Assembly: GCA_039105265.1 (NCBI GenBank)
Contig: JAPFFF010000013.1
Location: 992,001-1,056,000, forward strand
Direction of reading: 5' to 3'
Source: Tritrichomonas musculus
Lineage: Eukaryota > Parabasalia > Tritrichomonadida > Tritrichomonadidae
Length of the DNA: 64,000 nt
Positions 19,388 to 30,239 of this stretch are shown here, piece by piece. A program made the position numbers and the translations under genes. How positions within the stretch are numbered: position 1 is the stretch's first letter; every line of letters begins with the position of its first letter. Below the pieces are notes generated by a model. The model did no database searches. It saw nothing but the letters and a program-made list of their open reading frames with translations, and had not been told where the DNA came from.

Positions 19388-19687
19388 TACAGTAGTGTTT
19401 CAAAATTGGAAAATGTTTTTTAACTAAAAAAATCCACTTTTTGAATTTTATCTTTCTGAAAAGATATAAACTTTTTCAAAGAAAATCAAAAAATATATGA
19501 TAAATTTGAGAAGTTTTTTTTCAAAAAGTAGATTTTTTATTTTCGAACCTTTATGGAATAATCCGATAACTTTTTGAATGCTTGGATAGAAATTTTATTT
19601 ATTTTTTGAATTGTTATTTGGATTGTTATTTTTAAAAAGTCGATTTTTTATTTTCGCAACGTTTTTGGATTATGAAACACTACTGTA
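19388..19687. mobile_element. MITE, 300 bp, Tc1/mariner-type ends
   Basis: TACAGTAGTGTTTCA (19388-19402) is exactly repeated in reverse at 19673-19687 (TGAAACACTACTGTA). Looser similarity continues inward for about 35 bases (AAAAAAATC-ACTTTTT in both arms). The ends read TA-CAGT...ACTG-TA, the classical Tc1/mariner arrangement with a TA target duplication. No coding capacity. Confidence 0.75.
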
Positions 19688-20024
19688 TTTTCTCAATCAG
19701 ATGACAACTATTCTATCAATGCAAAATAAACATCATCTTTATATATTTTATATAATTTTTTATTCAGTGAATTACAAGAATTCTCTTTTTCAGCTCAATT
19801 CACTGAATCATTGAAGTTCACTCATTCAAGAATCAATGAAGCATGTCAATAATTTAGTTTTATAATAGAAATTTATTCAAATATGATGGAGACTATTCGA
19901 GTAATTCAGTTTAAAAGATGTTTGATATATTAAAAAGGATTTTTTGATTTATTTTTATTATTATTATTAATGATATAAATAGCCAACAAACGCATGACAG
20001 GGAAATTTACTTCATTAATTACAT
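19688..20024. other. AT-rich spacer
   Basis: Nothing recognised between the MITE and the 3' end of the kinase gene. Confidence 0.4.
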
Positions 20025-22090
20025 TTAATTATCTCCATTTTCTTCTGTTTGAGAACAATTATTTATTGATTTTGTCAGTAAACTTGTGAAGTAATTGAGT
20101 TTTTCGTGGTTTCCATCAATCAATTCATATTCTAGATTGATGCTGTTTGTCGCTTCCACGATTCCTCTTATCGTTGCATAAATTCCTCTTAATGTGTTTC
20201 TGCAGATGACCAAGTATTCGTTTGGATAAAACCACTCGAAGTTATTGGAGCTCAGTGAGATTTGTATCTGGGTAAAAATGGTCTCGAGAGGAAAAGATAA
20301 ATCAAGCAATAGAGACGAGATTACGTTATCATCATTGCTGTTTTGAAGATTAGAAGCCCATGGAGAAGGCTCAGCAAACGAGTAAAAACTTCCCGATGAA
20401 TCATCAAAAGACTTGTCATGGCTAAGGGCAATCTGAACTTCTGTTTCATTAGAACTTCCACTTTCATTGCTGTCATCATTATCAACCAGCTTAGCAAATG
20501 AATTAGCATCCTTATCAAAGCATGGACCATCTTTATTATCAACTTTATTTGTGTTTTCATTTGAATTGTCTTCTGTTTTTGATTGGTTTTCTGTGTTTGT
20601 GTTTTCATTTGAATTATCTTCTGTTTTTGATTTGTTTTCTGTGTTTAAGTTTTCATTTGAATTGTCTTCTGTTTTTGATTTGTTTTCTGTGTTTGTGCTT
20701 TCATTTGAATTGTCTTCTGTTTTTGATTTGTTTTCTGTGTTTAAGTTTTCATTTAATTGGTCTTCTGCTTTTGAATTGTCATTCATGCTTCTGTCTGCAT
20801 CTTCAAACGGCCATGGAAACAAATTGATTGAAATGTTTTGAAGAAGAATTCTTACGAAAGCTTTCTGGATTGTGTTGCAGCTCGATTCAAGTTCTTCTTT
20901 CAATTCTTCGTTATTTGTGAAGCCAATTTGATTAAGAATGCGAATGATTCCTGGATCCAGATTGTCGATGTTTATCGGCTCTGATGTGTCAGGAAGCGGA
21001 AGAGGCCTTGGAACGATGTAGTGGCTTGGAAAACCAGAAGTAAAAGCTGGATGATGCTTGATTTGTTCAATGGTGATTCTCTCTGATGGCTCAACAGTGA
21101 GAATCTTTGAGATCAAATCTTTGATTGGATCTGAAAAGTCAGGCATGTTAAATTCGCCTTTTTTGATTTTTATTACAAGCTTTCTCATTGATGATTCTTC
21201 AAATGGAAGCTTTCCCTATAATGTTAGTTTATTCTTAAAATAAATGGATATATAATAATTATAATTTATATATTTAAATCAAACAATTTCCTGAAGGATT
21301 ATTTTATTTTGAAAAAATTGACCTTATTTGTTTGGATGATGGTGAATTATGATCGTCATTTTCAAATTGGTATCTCATTCCTTCAGTATTGCTCAGGAAA
21401 AAAAAGTGTTTGCTTGTTAATTCCTTCAATCTGATTGTGATAAATAATACAAATTATAATTATTATATATTAAATTAAACATACGGCAATTAATGAATAC
21501 AATACTACTCCACAACTCCAAACATCAGCAATTCTTCCATCATATTTCGTTCCTTTAACAACCTCAGGAGCAGCATAATGGAGAGAGCCGCATGATGTTT
21601 CCGCAATATTTGTTTTCATCCATCGTGCAAAACCAAAATCCCCAATTTTTACATTATCTTGTTCATCAAGCAAAATATTTTCGAGTTTCAAATCGCGATG
21701 GCAAATTGAATGTGAATGTAAATAATCTATTCCATAAATAATTTGACGAAAAAAACGAATTGCTGTTATTTCATCAATTGAATCTCGATCAATTAAATAT
21801 TCAAGCAATTCACCATGGGAAGCGTATTCTAAAATAATATAAAAATGTTTTGGACTCTCACAAACATCGTTTATCTTCAAGATGTGTGGATGATCAAGAA
21901 TTTGCATCAATGAAATTTCTCTTTGAATTCTTGTTTGAAGATCACCTTTATCATCTAAATTGCGTTTTTTTAATATTTTCATTGCATAGAATTTTTGGGT
22001 GATTTTATGTTGAACTAGTTTAACCTTGCCAGTTGAGCCAACACCTAACGTTTTAAGTAGTATATAATCCCCAATTTCTTGAAGAGACAT
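20025..22090 (-). CDS. CAMK-type serine/threonine protein kinase (two exons)
   Basis: Exon 1 is 22090-21485 and exon 2 is 21215-20025; the spliced protein is 598 residues. The kinase core is complete: glycine loop GVGSTGKV (16-23), K38 in AMKIL, E58 in the C helix, HRDLKLEN (131-138), DFGFA (151-155), an APE motif in YAAPEVV, and after the splice GKLPFEESSMRKLV and the subdomain XI Arg in PSERIT. The class (MARK/SNF1/Kin4-like) is supported by a UBA-like segment after the core (DPGIIRILNQIGF). Then follow a low-complexity repeat (NSNENTNTENKSKTED) and a C-terminal tail. No membrane segment. Read without splicing, the kinase would lose its C-lobe at a stop 13 bases beyond the splice site, which argues strongly for the intron. 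Confidence 0.9.
20545..20755 (-). repeat. Coding tandem repeat, 48 bp (16 codons), about 4.5 copies
   Basis: The unit encodes NSNENTNTENKSKTED with small variants (ESTNTEN, ENLNTEN, NQSKTED). It forms an acidic, unstructured linker in the kinase C-terminal region. Confidence 0.9.
21216..21484 (-). other. Spliceosomal intron of the kinase gene (269 bases)
   Basis: The 5' end is GTATGT directly after the Ala codon GCC. The 3' end is ACTAACATTATAG (minus strand, 21228-21216), close to the fixed ACTAAC-containing 3' motif known from trichomonad introns. Removal joins VVLYSLIA to GKLPFEES in frame, restoring the usual kinase subdomain. Exon lengths are 606 and 1191 bases, both multiples of three (phase 0). 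Confidence 0.88.
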
Positions 22091-22700
22091 TAAAATTCAA
22101 ATATTATTTTTTTATGTTTTTGTTAAGTTATTCAAGATTTTTAAGCTATTTTTAAATGATTTAATTTATAATAAATGAAACAATGAAATTAAGATTTTAT
22201 TTTCACAATAGAATAAAATCATGGTTATAGAATTTGTATGAATATTTAGTCCTATTATTGAAATTTTCTGATCGAGACGTTTATAAACACTATCAAAATA
22301 AACTTTTTGATTGATAAGTTAATAAAATTTTAAAATAAATTTTAAACGTAATGAGAATTTTGCGAAAACAATTCAATACTAAATGTTTTTTCAAAGAAAA
22401 ATTGAGCTTTTTGTTATCTTTATAATAGTCATGTTTTGATATTAAAATTGTTTGTACATCATTAAAATAAACTCTTTCAAAATTCAATTATATTTAGTTT
22501 CAATAAATATCACATGCTATTTTCCATAAAATTTCATATTTATACATAGAATAATATTATTAATATAATATTTAATGGAAAAAATAATTATTTCTTAAGA
22601 TATTATCTTTTAAATTCTCCACTTTTTGTGAAATATTCGCTTTTATTTGATATCCAAAAGTATGAGAAAAAAAATTATATAAAAATTTTCTTTATATTCA
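22091..22700. other. Intergenic AT-rich DNA between divergent genes
   Basis: This holds the 5' regions of the kinase (left) and the ankyrin protein (right). The minus-strand 64-codon frame at 22293-22487 has no features of a gene. Confidence 0.4.
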
Positions 22701-25700
22701 ATGGATTATATCTATTTTACCCAGTATTCCAAGGACTTTTTAGGGAAAAATCGTTTAACAAATGGATATAGTATTTTTATGAATGAATATTTCATAATGG
22801 ATTTTGAAAGTTCTCCAATAATGAAGTCCTATCGAGATTTTCCAAAAGATTTAAAAATCACTGTAGGTTCAAAAACATTTACTGTTATGAAATTTGTATA
22901 CGATAATATACGAAAAATCAAAAATCAGCCAACTTCGCCAGAAGGAGTAATATTAAATGTCGATAATGAATCCATTTTTTCCTTAATAATTGATTTAATT
23001 AACGGCAGAATAGTTTGTCTCTCATACAAAGAATCATTATTATTCCGCGTTATTTCGAAAGATCTCGGATTTTACCCAATTTACAACTGTTTATGCGAGC
23101 ACAATGAAGAGACATCAATTAACCTTATAATTTCACCTTTATCTTTAATAACGAACTTGAAAAATCAACCTAAGAATTTCACAATTAATACAAAAAATAA
23201 CTCATACAAGTGCAGCAAGATAGCAGCAGCGGTTTCAAAAGTTATAATGGCCGCAATCAAGGCCGATAATTCAATTGATTCCTATTTCTACGATTTCGAT
23301 GACGATAACAACGAATTTCAGATCATATGTCAGTATCTGAATTTTGAAGAGATTGAAATAGTGCCCGAAAACATTGAAATTTTGAATAAAATGGCTTCTG
23401 ACTTGAAATTGGAGGAACTGGAAAAAGTGACAGTTATGGTTGCTGACCATCAAAAACGGTTTGAGCAGGTTTTGATTGAAAATCAGGACAAAATTGATTC
23501 AGTGGACGAACTTTTTGAGATGCTCGTTTCAAAGGATGTTAATGAAGGCGTCGACTTCGTCGTTGGCTCCGGCTGGATGGCTACAGACGAGTTGCAGAAA
23601 GAGATGTTTGGATCGATAATCAGCCTCGTTTACAGCAGCCCAAAATTGATGGTGAAAATGGCCAAATTTGTGGCGCTTCTTTTTGAAAGAATTGAAAGCA
23701 TCAAAGAAAACAGTGAAGATAAAAATTTCGCTGAAATTGACCTCAAGCTGCTGAAGAACTTCTTTTTAAGAAGAGTCATCGACAGCGCTGAAGATTCGCA
23801 CAACGGGCCTTTCATTTACGAGCTCATCAAACTCAACTTCATCAAACTTCGCAAAGACAGCAACAAAGCAGATCAAGAAGTATATAAAAGCCATGATAAA
23901 GACAGCAAAGATGATGATTGTGAGGTTTCAAATTTAGTTTCTGATGATTTTTGCGATGATGATTCTGATTTGCTGACGAGATGCGTGAAGTACCAATTCA
24001 CAGCGATCTGGATTCTCCCAGAGCTGGATGAAATCGTGCAAAACCTTCAAAATTACTTCAACTGTCTCAAGGAACCAGAGTTCTATCCAGTCAGCCAGTT
24101 TCTCGGCTCTGATTACAGGCAGAACGACTGGGAGAAGCTCCGCCAATTCAGAGACGACAAGCAAAGCACCTCACAGATTTCAATTGCTCTCGCCAACGAC
24201 GACATTGACGAATTTCAGAAGCTTCTCTATCTTCCTCAGGCAGAGCAGTCGATCAGCCGTCCGACTGTTCAACGAGGGTGGCTATCGCCTTTCAAGTTGG
24301 CTGCCGGCATGAGAAATGTGTCAAAGCAATCGAATGAAAAAAGTGATAAAAACGACCTCATCAACGGCACTGTTCCCTACTTTGAATTTGACTTGTACAG
24401 TGATGTTAGTTACATTAATTACGCGGCTTTTCATGGCTCGATTCAATGTTTTAAGTTTCTGTTAATGAATGGAGCAAAAGTGACAAATTTCACCTTCGAT
24501 GCAGCAATTGAAGGCGGCAATATTGAAATTGTTCGAATCACCGAGCAAAAGTTGAATGAACTCGGTGATGATTCGTATTATAACGGGAAAATTGAGGTCA
24601 ATAAAAGAGGACGGATAGTTGAATCCAAACCTTTACAAAGTCATTCTTTTTCTCATTATTGTGACGATATGATTAATAACCGAAACGGTTTAGAAAGGGC
24701 CATTTATAAACACAATAATGACATCTTTGATTGGATCTTCGAGAACAAGAAAATTAAAAGATCAGAATTGAATAACTTGCTTTTGATTGCTTCTTTATGT
24801 AACAATCTTCATGTTGTTTCACTTATTCTTTCTGAGAAACCGTCCATTTCAAATTTGAAAGCATGTAAGTCGTTTTTGAAAAGTGTCAATAATGCTGCAT
24901 CTTTAGGTTTTGCATTGCTTGTTAAGATACTTATTCAAGCTTTTGGTGAAGAGAATTTCAAGGATTATTCGAATCAATTTGATTCATTTGATAATGATAA
25001 TGTTACATTGAATTCATATGAAAAAACTTATGTGTTTGATAACGTTGAAATCTTTAAAATGACATATTTTAAAGAGAAAGATTTTCAACTTTTGTTCAAT
25101 TTGTGTAAATGCAATTCGCTCAGCATTTTCAAGTTTTGTTATGATGAGAGTTGCAATAAAAAATTTTCTGAGTTTCTTATTAATTTTTCAATTAAAAACA
25201 ATAATGAAGCGATTTTTAATTTCTTGTTTAATCAAATAAATCAAGATGAAGATGATATTCAGCAGGAAATTCTACTCAAAAAGTTGCTCAAAAATACGGT
25301 TAAGTGTAACTGCTTGCCAATTTTTAGACGAATTTTAACAATTTGTAAACCATTCAAAAAATTGATGAAAACGATGACTAAATGTTTAATAATAGCAGCA
25401 AAAAATGGATATGAGAACATCTTCCAATATATTTTAAATTGGATTAAAACAAATTCAGATTCAATTGAAAACGATCATAAATATTTTGTGAATGAAATTT
25501 CAAAGAATTTGTTTGAAATTTTTCAATCAGGAAGTTTGACAATTATCAAGTCAATCATTCATTTCATTGACAATGAAAGCTACATAAAAATGATGATGTT
25601 TGATTTGCTTGTTAAAGAGAGTAATAAAATGGTCGTATTTGATTCAACTGATTCAAATAGATTCAATAGAATGACTTATACAAAAAGTTCAAATTATGGC

Positions 25701-28253
25701 CAAAGAATAAAAAGTATTTTTTCAATTAAAAAAGTGACAGAATTTCTTATTTGTTACACTGATAAAGTTATTCCTGAGTTTTTATTTGCTGCAACAAAAG
25801 TTGGAAACATTGAAGCTGTTAAAGCAATTGTTAAAAAGAACTCTTCTTATGACTTTCTCAATCAAGTCTTTTCAGCGTCAGGAAATGCTTTGTCTATTGC
25901 TTGTTCCAATGATTTCACTGAAATAGCCAAATTTCTTCTCAATTCTTGTCCCGAAATTGATCCAACTTTCAGTTACCCTAGCAATGCGAAATACGTGTCT
26001 CCATTAATCATTTCTGTTTCACGACAAAATTTTGAACTTGTTCAAGCAATCATTCAATTTTGTCAATCAAAAGAAAAGAGTTTCAACAGTCCGACTAAAG
26101 AAAAAGTAAAAGAAAATCCTTTTGTTAAAGAGATACAAGTTGCTATCTCTACTCTTTGTAAAGAAAGATCTGAAATTAATCTTCGCAAATTTGAAGAAAT
26201 TGTTTCGTATCTTTTGACAATTGAAGGAATTGATATAAATGAGATTTATTGTGGTGATGATCCTTTCCTTTACTTCATTAGTGATGATAACTTTATTGGT
26301 GTTTTTAATCTTGTTTTATCATTGCCAAATGTCAATCCGAATATTTATGAATATCGGATGAAAGAGACTCCGTTAATTAAGTCAATTAGAGAAGGTCAAA
26401 ATAAAATTGTTTTGGCACTTTTAAATCATAAAGATATTGATATTAACGTTGAATCTTTTAGTCATCTCACGGCACTTTTAATTGCTGTTTTTAAGAACAA
26501 TTTAAATGTTGTTGATCTTCTTGTTAATAATCCGAAACTTAAAGTTGAAAATAATTTGAATTACTCAGCTTGTTTGTATTATGCAATTAAGTCAAAATCC
26601 ATTGAAATTGTTAAATTGTTACTTAAAAGAACTGAATGTAATGTTAATGAAATAATTCCTTTTTCATACATTAATATCTTAAATGAAGAAAAATTAGATA
26701 GATTTAATAGACATAATTTTATTTTAAATCCAAGAAATAACCACAACAATAATAACAATAATAATAATCCCATTCAAAAACGTATAGATTCTAATATTTC
26801 TATTCTTGAGAATGAAAGTAAATATCATTCTGTTTCGATTATTCAAGCTGCTGCTGCTTCTGAAAACTTAGAAATTGTTAATGATGTAGTTAATCATCCC
26901 AGATTTGTCCCTCAAAAATCAACTTTAATTTTGGCAATTTTTGAATCTGTTAAAAATAACAATTCTGAAATTTTTGATCTTTTGATGAGTCTTTATATGC
27001 AAATAAATGGAGATTTTGACGTTCTTAACTTCTTTGATTTAAGTTTTAATTCAATCGTTGTTATTGCTTCATCTTCAAACAACATTGACTTTATAAATTT
27101 GATTCCAGAATTCATTAAAAGCAAAGGAAAACAATTTTCTTCGTTTTATGAGAATCAACTTGCTTTCATTGTTGCGCCTTCGATTGAGATGATGAATTTA
27201 ATCATTGAGACTCTTCCTGGCGTTGATCTTTCACTTCCACTTGAAGATGGAAGTAATTATTTGACTGCTTTGATTGATTTTTATTTGAATCCTTTGAATT
27301 CTGTTGAAAAAGACAATGAAAATCGCTACATGAATCCTGATGCTGATCATTTTGTTGGCTTAGAAAATATTGTTATTGAAAAAGTTGAATTTATTCTTGC
27401 ACATTCAAACTTGAAAATTACAACGAAGGACAAAAATGGTTTCTCATTTATTACTAAAGCAACTTCGCGTGCTCATTGTGTTCATTATTTAAAAATGGCT
27501 TCTTTAATCTATTCAAGATTCACTCCTCAAAATGACGATATTAAAGAGTCGTTTTTAATTGATGAAGAAACAAGAATGAATCCTTTGCATTTGATATCTT
27601 CTAATTTGCAGCTTTTAAGCTTTTATTCTAATAACAAAGTAAGTTCTCGTCTTCCTAATAATTCAACAAATAATAACTTTTACGAATGTGAAGACGACTT
27701 TGATGTTCTCGTTAATTTAATCATAATTGAAAACTTTTCAAATGTTGTTGTTGTAGATGAATGTTTCAATTTTAGAAAAATTTTCGAGAAGAACTCTTCG
27801 ATTTTTAATAATAATCGTTTGAATTATATCGATAATGATCTTAATTCAGTCGATATTTTAAATCAAACTCCAATTATTAAAGCGATTTTGAATATGAATG
27901 TTTTCTTTGCTAATTTCTTGTTCTCTGAATGTAATGTAAAAATTGATGTAGTTGACGTTTTTGAGAACACTTTTGTTGATTACCTTCTGATGGTTGTAGA
28001 GCACTTCCTCGATTCTTTTCAAAGAATTGCACGAATGAATCCTTCAATTGATTATCGTGTAATTATTGAAAAAAGGAAGAAAAAAGAAAAAATAACTGAA
28101 ATTGAAAATGAAAGGGAGTTGTGCTCTTTGATCTTCGGTGACTTACTGAAGTATTTCTCAAATGACAATCCTAGCTGCAATTTAATGGAATCTAATCTAA
28201 TTGTTACCATCATAATTAAGTTGTCAGCTTATTTAGTTAAGCCAAAAAAATAA
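22701..28253 (+). CDS. Giant BTB-like/ankyrin-repeat protein
   Basis: This 1850-residue protein has one or two degenerate BTB-like units at its N-terminus (about 45-130, FPKDLKITVGSKTFTVMKF; and about 148-245, PKNFTINTKNNSYKCSKIAA). A helical linker follows, then ankyrin-type repeats from about 500 to the end (YINYAAFHGSIQCFKFLLMN; TPLIKSIREGQNKIVLALLN). An Asn-run at about 1345-1358 comes from an AAT/AAC repeat. No signal or membrane segment. Such proteins are a large family in trichomonads and probably act as intracellular scaffolds; the specific partner is unknown. The start is uncertain: the first ATG (22701) gives the longest frame, but ATG 22797 (MDFESSPIMKSYRDF), directly after TCATA, would also place the BTB-like unit at the very N-terminus. 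Codons 260-540 are visibly more GC-rich than the rest. Confidence 0.88.
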   Translation: MDYIYFTQYSKDFLGKNRLTNGYSIFMNEYFIMDFESSPIMKSYRDFPKDLKITVGSKTFTVMKFVYDNIRKIKNQPTSPEGVILNVDNESIFSLIIDLINGRIVCLSYKESLLFRVISKDLGFYPIYNCLCEHNEETSINLIISPLSLITNLKNQPKNFTINTKNNSYKCSKIAAAVSKVIMAAIKADNSIDSYFYDFDDDNNEFQIICQYLNFEEIEIVPENIEILNKMASDLKLEELEKVTVMVADHQKRFEQVLIENQDKIDSVDELFEMLVSKDVNEGVDFVVGSGWMATDELQKEMFGSIISLVYSSPKLMVKMAKFVALLFERIESIKENSEDKNFAEIDLKLLKNFFLRRVIDSAEDSHNGPFIYELIKLNFIKLRKDSNKADQEVYKSHDKDSKDDDCEVSNLVSDDFCDDDSDLLTRCVKYQFTAIWILPELDEIVQNLQNYFNCLKEPEFYPVSQFLGSDYRQNDWEKLRQFRDDKQSTSQISIALANDDIDEFQKLLYLPQAEQSISRPTVQRGWLSPFKLAAGMRNVSKQSNEKSDKNDLINGTVPYFEFDLYSDVSYINYAAFHGSIQCFKFLLMNGAKVTNFTFDAAIEGGNIEIVRITEQKLNELGDDSYYNGKIEVNKRGRIVESKPLQSHSFSHYCDDMINNRNGLERAIYKHNNDIFDWIFENKKIKRSELNNLLLIASLCNNLHVVSLILSEKPSISNLKACKSFLKSVNNAASLGFALLVKILIQAFGEENFKDYSNQFDSFDNDNVTLNSYEKTYVFDNVEIFKMTYFKEKDFQLLFNLCKCNSLSIFKFCYDESCNKKFSEFLINFSIKNNNEAIFNFLFNQINQDEDDIQQEILLKKLLKNTVKCNCLPIFRRILTICKPFKKLMKTMTKCLIIAAKNGYENIFQYILNWIKTNSDSIENDHKYFVNEISKNLFEIFQSGSLTIIKSIIHFIDNESYIKMMMFDLLVKESNKMVVFDSTDSNRFNRMTYTKSSNYGQRIKSIFSIKKVTEFLICYTDKVIPEFLFAATKVGNIEAVKAIVKKNSSYDFLNQVFSASGNALSIACSNDFTEIAKFLLNSCPEIDPTFSYPSNAKYVSPLIISVSRQNFELVQAIIQFCQSKEKSFNSPTKEKVKENPFVKEIQVAISTLCKERSEINLRKFEEIVSYLLTIEGIDINEIYCGDDPFLYFISDDNFIGVFNLVLSLPNVNPNIYEYRMKETPLIKSIREGQNKIVLALLNHKDIDINVESFSHLTALLIAVFKNNLNVVDLLVNNPKLKVENNLNYSACLYYAIKSKSIEIVKLLLKRTECNVNEIIPFSYINILNEEKLDRFNRHNFILNPRNNHNNNNNNNNPIQKRIDSNISILENESKYHSVSIIQAAAASENLEIVNDVVNHPRFVPQKSTLILAIFESVKNNNSEIFDLLMSLYMQINGDFDVLNFFDLSFNSIVVIASSSNNIDFINLIPEFIKSKGKQFSSFYENQLAFIVAPSIEMMNLIIETLPGVDLSLPLEDGSNYLTALIDFYLNPLNSVEKDNENRYMNPDADHFVGLENIVIEKVEFILAHSNLKITTKDKNGFSFITKATSRAHCVHYLKMASLIYSRFTPQNDDIKESFLIDEETRMNPLHLISSNLQLLSFYSNNKVSSRLPNNSTNNNFYECEDDFDVLVNLIIIENFSNVVVVDECFNFRKIFEKNSSIFNNNRLNYIDNDLNSVDILNQTPIIKAILNMNVFFANFLFSECNVKIDVVDVFENTFVDYLLMVVEHFLDSFQRIARMNPSIDYRVIIEKRKKKEKITEIENERELCSLIFGDLLKYFSNDNPSCNLMESNLIVTIIIKLSAYLVKPKK

Positions 28254-28860
28254 AATTATGATTTCAATAAAAAATAAAAATAAATATAAAAAAAGTTAGA
28301 AGATTTGGATTTTTATTATTATTAATTAATAATTATAATTGAATTATATTTATAATTGTCCATCTTGGTTATCAACATCTTCATTAATGTACCTTACATG
28401 TTTGTCCTGCTTCTTTCTCTTGAGGTCGATTACAAAAACAACGATATTATTTTTCAAATGATTGAAAATCAGTATTTGTATATTAAATCTTTTGTTGATG
28501 AAAAATATGAACAATAGAGACAGTTGTAAACAACTTTGTTATACTAGGACAGTTAATTAATACTTAGACTATCTAATTTATATCAAGTATAACTGAATTG
28601 AAAAATAAAAATCTAATTTATTAATGAATTAAATCAATTATCAATTGGGTACAAGACTTATCTATAAATGATTGACTCATGGTTTTTTCTATATAAAAAA
28701 AAATAAACGGAATAGTTTTTTATTATGCCAAAATCCGTCTTATTATGAGCATTTGCATATAAGCAATCAAGAAAGTATATTTTACACCATAATTTTATTA
28801 TTTTGAAATATAAAATTACGTAAATTCCAACTTTTCGTCGATATCATTGATATTTGAAAT
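28254..28860. other. AT-rich DNA, no gene seen
   Basis: Only short frames with stops. 28853-28860 (TTTGAAAT) is the left target-site copy of the element that follows. Confidence 0.4.
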
Positions 28861-29284
28861 TAGGCTTGTTATTCTCCGATTCTCGAGATCGATAATTGAT
28901 TAACTTTTTAATATCGATACTTAAATAGGTACTGATTCTCGAGAATTATTTTTCACAGATTTTGATATCAGAATTTTCAAATAAACTTTTTGATAAATAT
29001 ATGATCGTAGTTTAATCTCATATATTTCATATATTTATCAAAAAGCATTCTATTATTTATTTTTAAATATTTTAAAATCACAAATACCAATTATATATAT
29101 ATATATATATGAAATCTCGAGATCTCGGGTAATTGATGTCGAGTTTACAATTATTTTTATATCACATTTCATGTCTGACATTTTAATAATCGATAATCTC
29201 GATATCAGATTTTTAAACTGATAATCAAGTATCGGATGTAAAAAAGTGATGTTTTTGATATCGATTTTCAAAATAACAACCCTA
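28861..29284. mobile_element. hAT-type MITE, 424 bp
   Basis: The left end TAGGCTTGTTATT (28861-28873) is matched in reverse by AATAACAACCCTA (29272-29284; complement TAGGGTTGTTATT). Directly outside the ends are TTTGAAAT (28853-28860) and TTAGAAAT (29285-29292), which agree at 7 of 8 positions as an aged 8-bp target-site duplication. The interior is dense in ATCGAT/CTCGAGAT-type palindromic words and an (AT)n tract, without coding capacity. The 8-bp duplication and the TAGGG/CAGGG-like ends are those of the hAT superfamily. Confidence 0.75.
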
Positions 29285-29339
29285 TTAGAAATCATATACT
29301 TTTAAGTTAAAAGGTAATTAATTAAGTTTGACTAATACT

Positions 29340-30066
29340 GTTTTTCCTCAAGTGCATTCAATCTATCTAGAAAAAGAAGAAGAATTTTTGCCATTACGTA
29401 TCTAAGATGCTATCCTATGATGGAAATAGGGGCTTTTTGTTCAATTTAAATCTTTCAACATATGAGAATTATGTTAAGAAGGCTATAGATGCATTATATA
29501 GATTATATGAAGAAGAATTTATAATTAATCCAGATAGACATTCTGAGTTACCAGAAATATCAGATTAAAAAATGCATCATAGTTGATGCCACTGTGCAAA
29601 TAATTACTATTTTATGCCTGTGGTTATTTCACTGCTTCAAAACTCTATTTTTCAGGTAAGCATTATTTCTATTTCCTTAAGCCTAAGGTAATTTACAATG
29701 GTTTAGGAGCAGCAATACATATTTCAACTAGTAATCTTGAATCAAAGCATGGAATGGCTATATTCAAAGAAACATATGAAATATTCAAAATTGATATAAT
29801 TTCTGTACATCCTAAACTAGGTACCAAAATACTTGCTGACAAATGATATATTTTCCAAGAGTATGATTGAATTTTATCGACTCCGGTCAAAGGAGATCAG
29901 TTGCATTTAACTAAGCTTTCTTCTTCTAGAATGATCGTAGGGCAATGCTTTGGCTGAATGAAAAACAACTTCTACAAGATCAGAAATCATGTAGAAGATT
30001 AATATAAGTACTTCATATGTGCAGCACTAACAAATTTTGATATAAGAGAATGTGACAATCCTCTCA
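29340..30066 (+). pseudogene. Decayed DDE transposase (PIF/Harbinger-like)
   Basis: A frame at 29573-29650 reads KCIIVDATVQI, resembling the first catalytic Asp strand. After a frameshift, 29656-30066 reads one frame with four in-frame stops. It includes GKHYFYFLKPKVIYNGLGAA, VHPKLGTKILADK (second Asp), SSSRMIVGQCFG and MKNNFYKIRNHVED. This is the layout of DDE_4-type Harbinger transposases, where the last block is normally RxVVExxFGRxK; here the Glu position reads Gly. Stops, a frameshift and the lost Glu show that it is dead. The N-terminal half (29340-29560) is too decayed to read with confidence. Confidence 0.6.
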
Positions 30067-30239
30067 TTTTGATACTCTATTATCTTGCTAATTTCAATTG
30101 AGGATCTCTTATATTTATTTGGATGCAAGCGATAATTTCTAACTTTTTTCTCTAGATCAATTCCCTTATTTCTCACAATATTTTGATCAATATATATTAT
30201 ATTGTTCATTACTCAGATACGGTTCCCCATCTGTGTAGA

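Noticed and set aside
21470-22090. Stand-alone 206-residue kinase and a separate 387-residue protein at 20025-21188
   Set aside because: They are two exons of one kinase joined by a canonical intron; the short form would lack the C-lobe.
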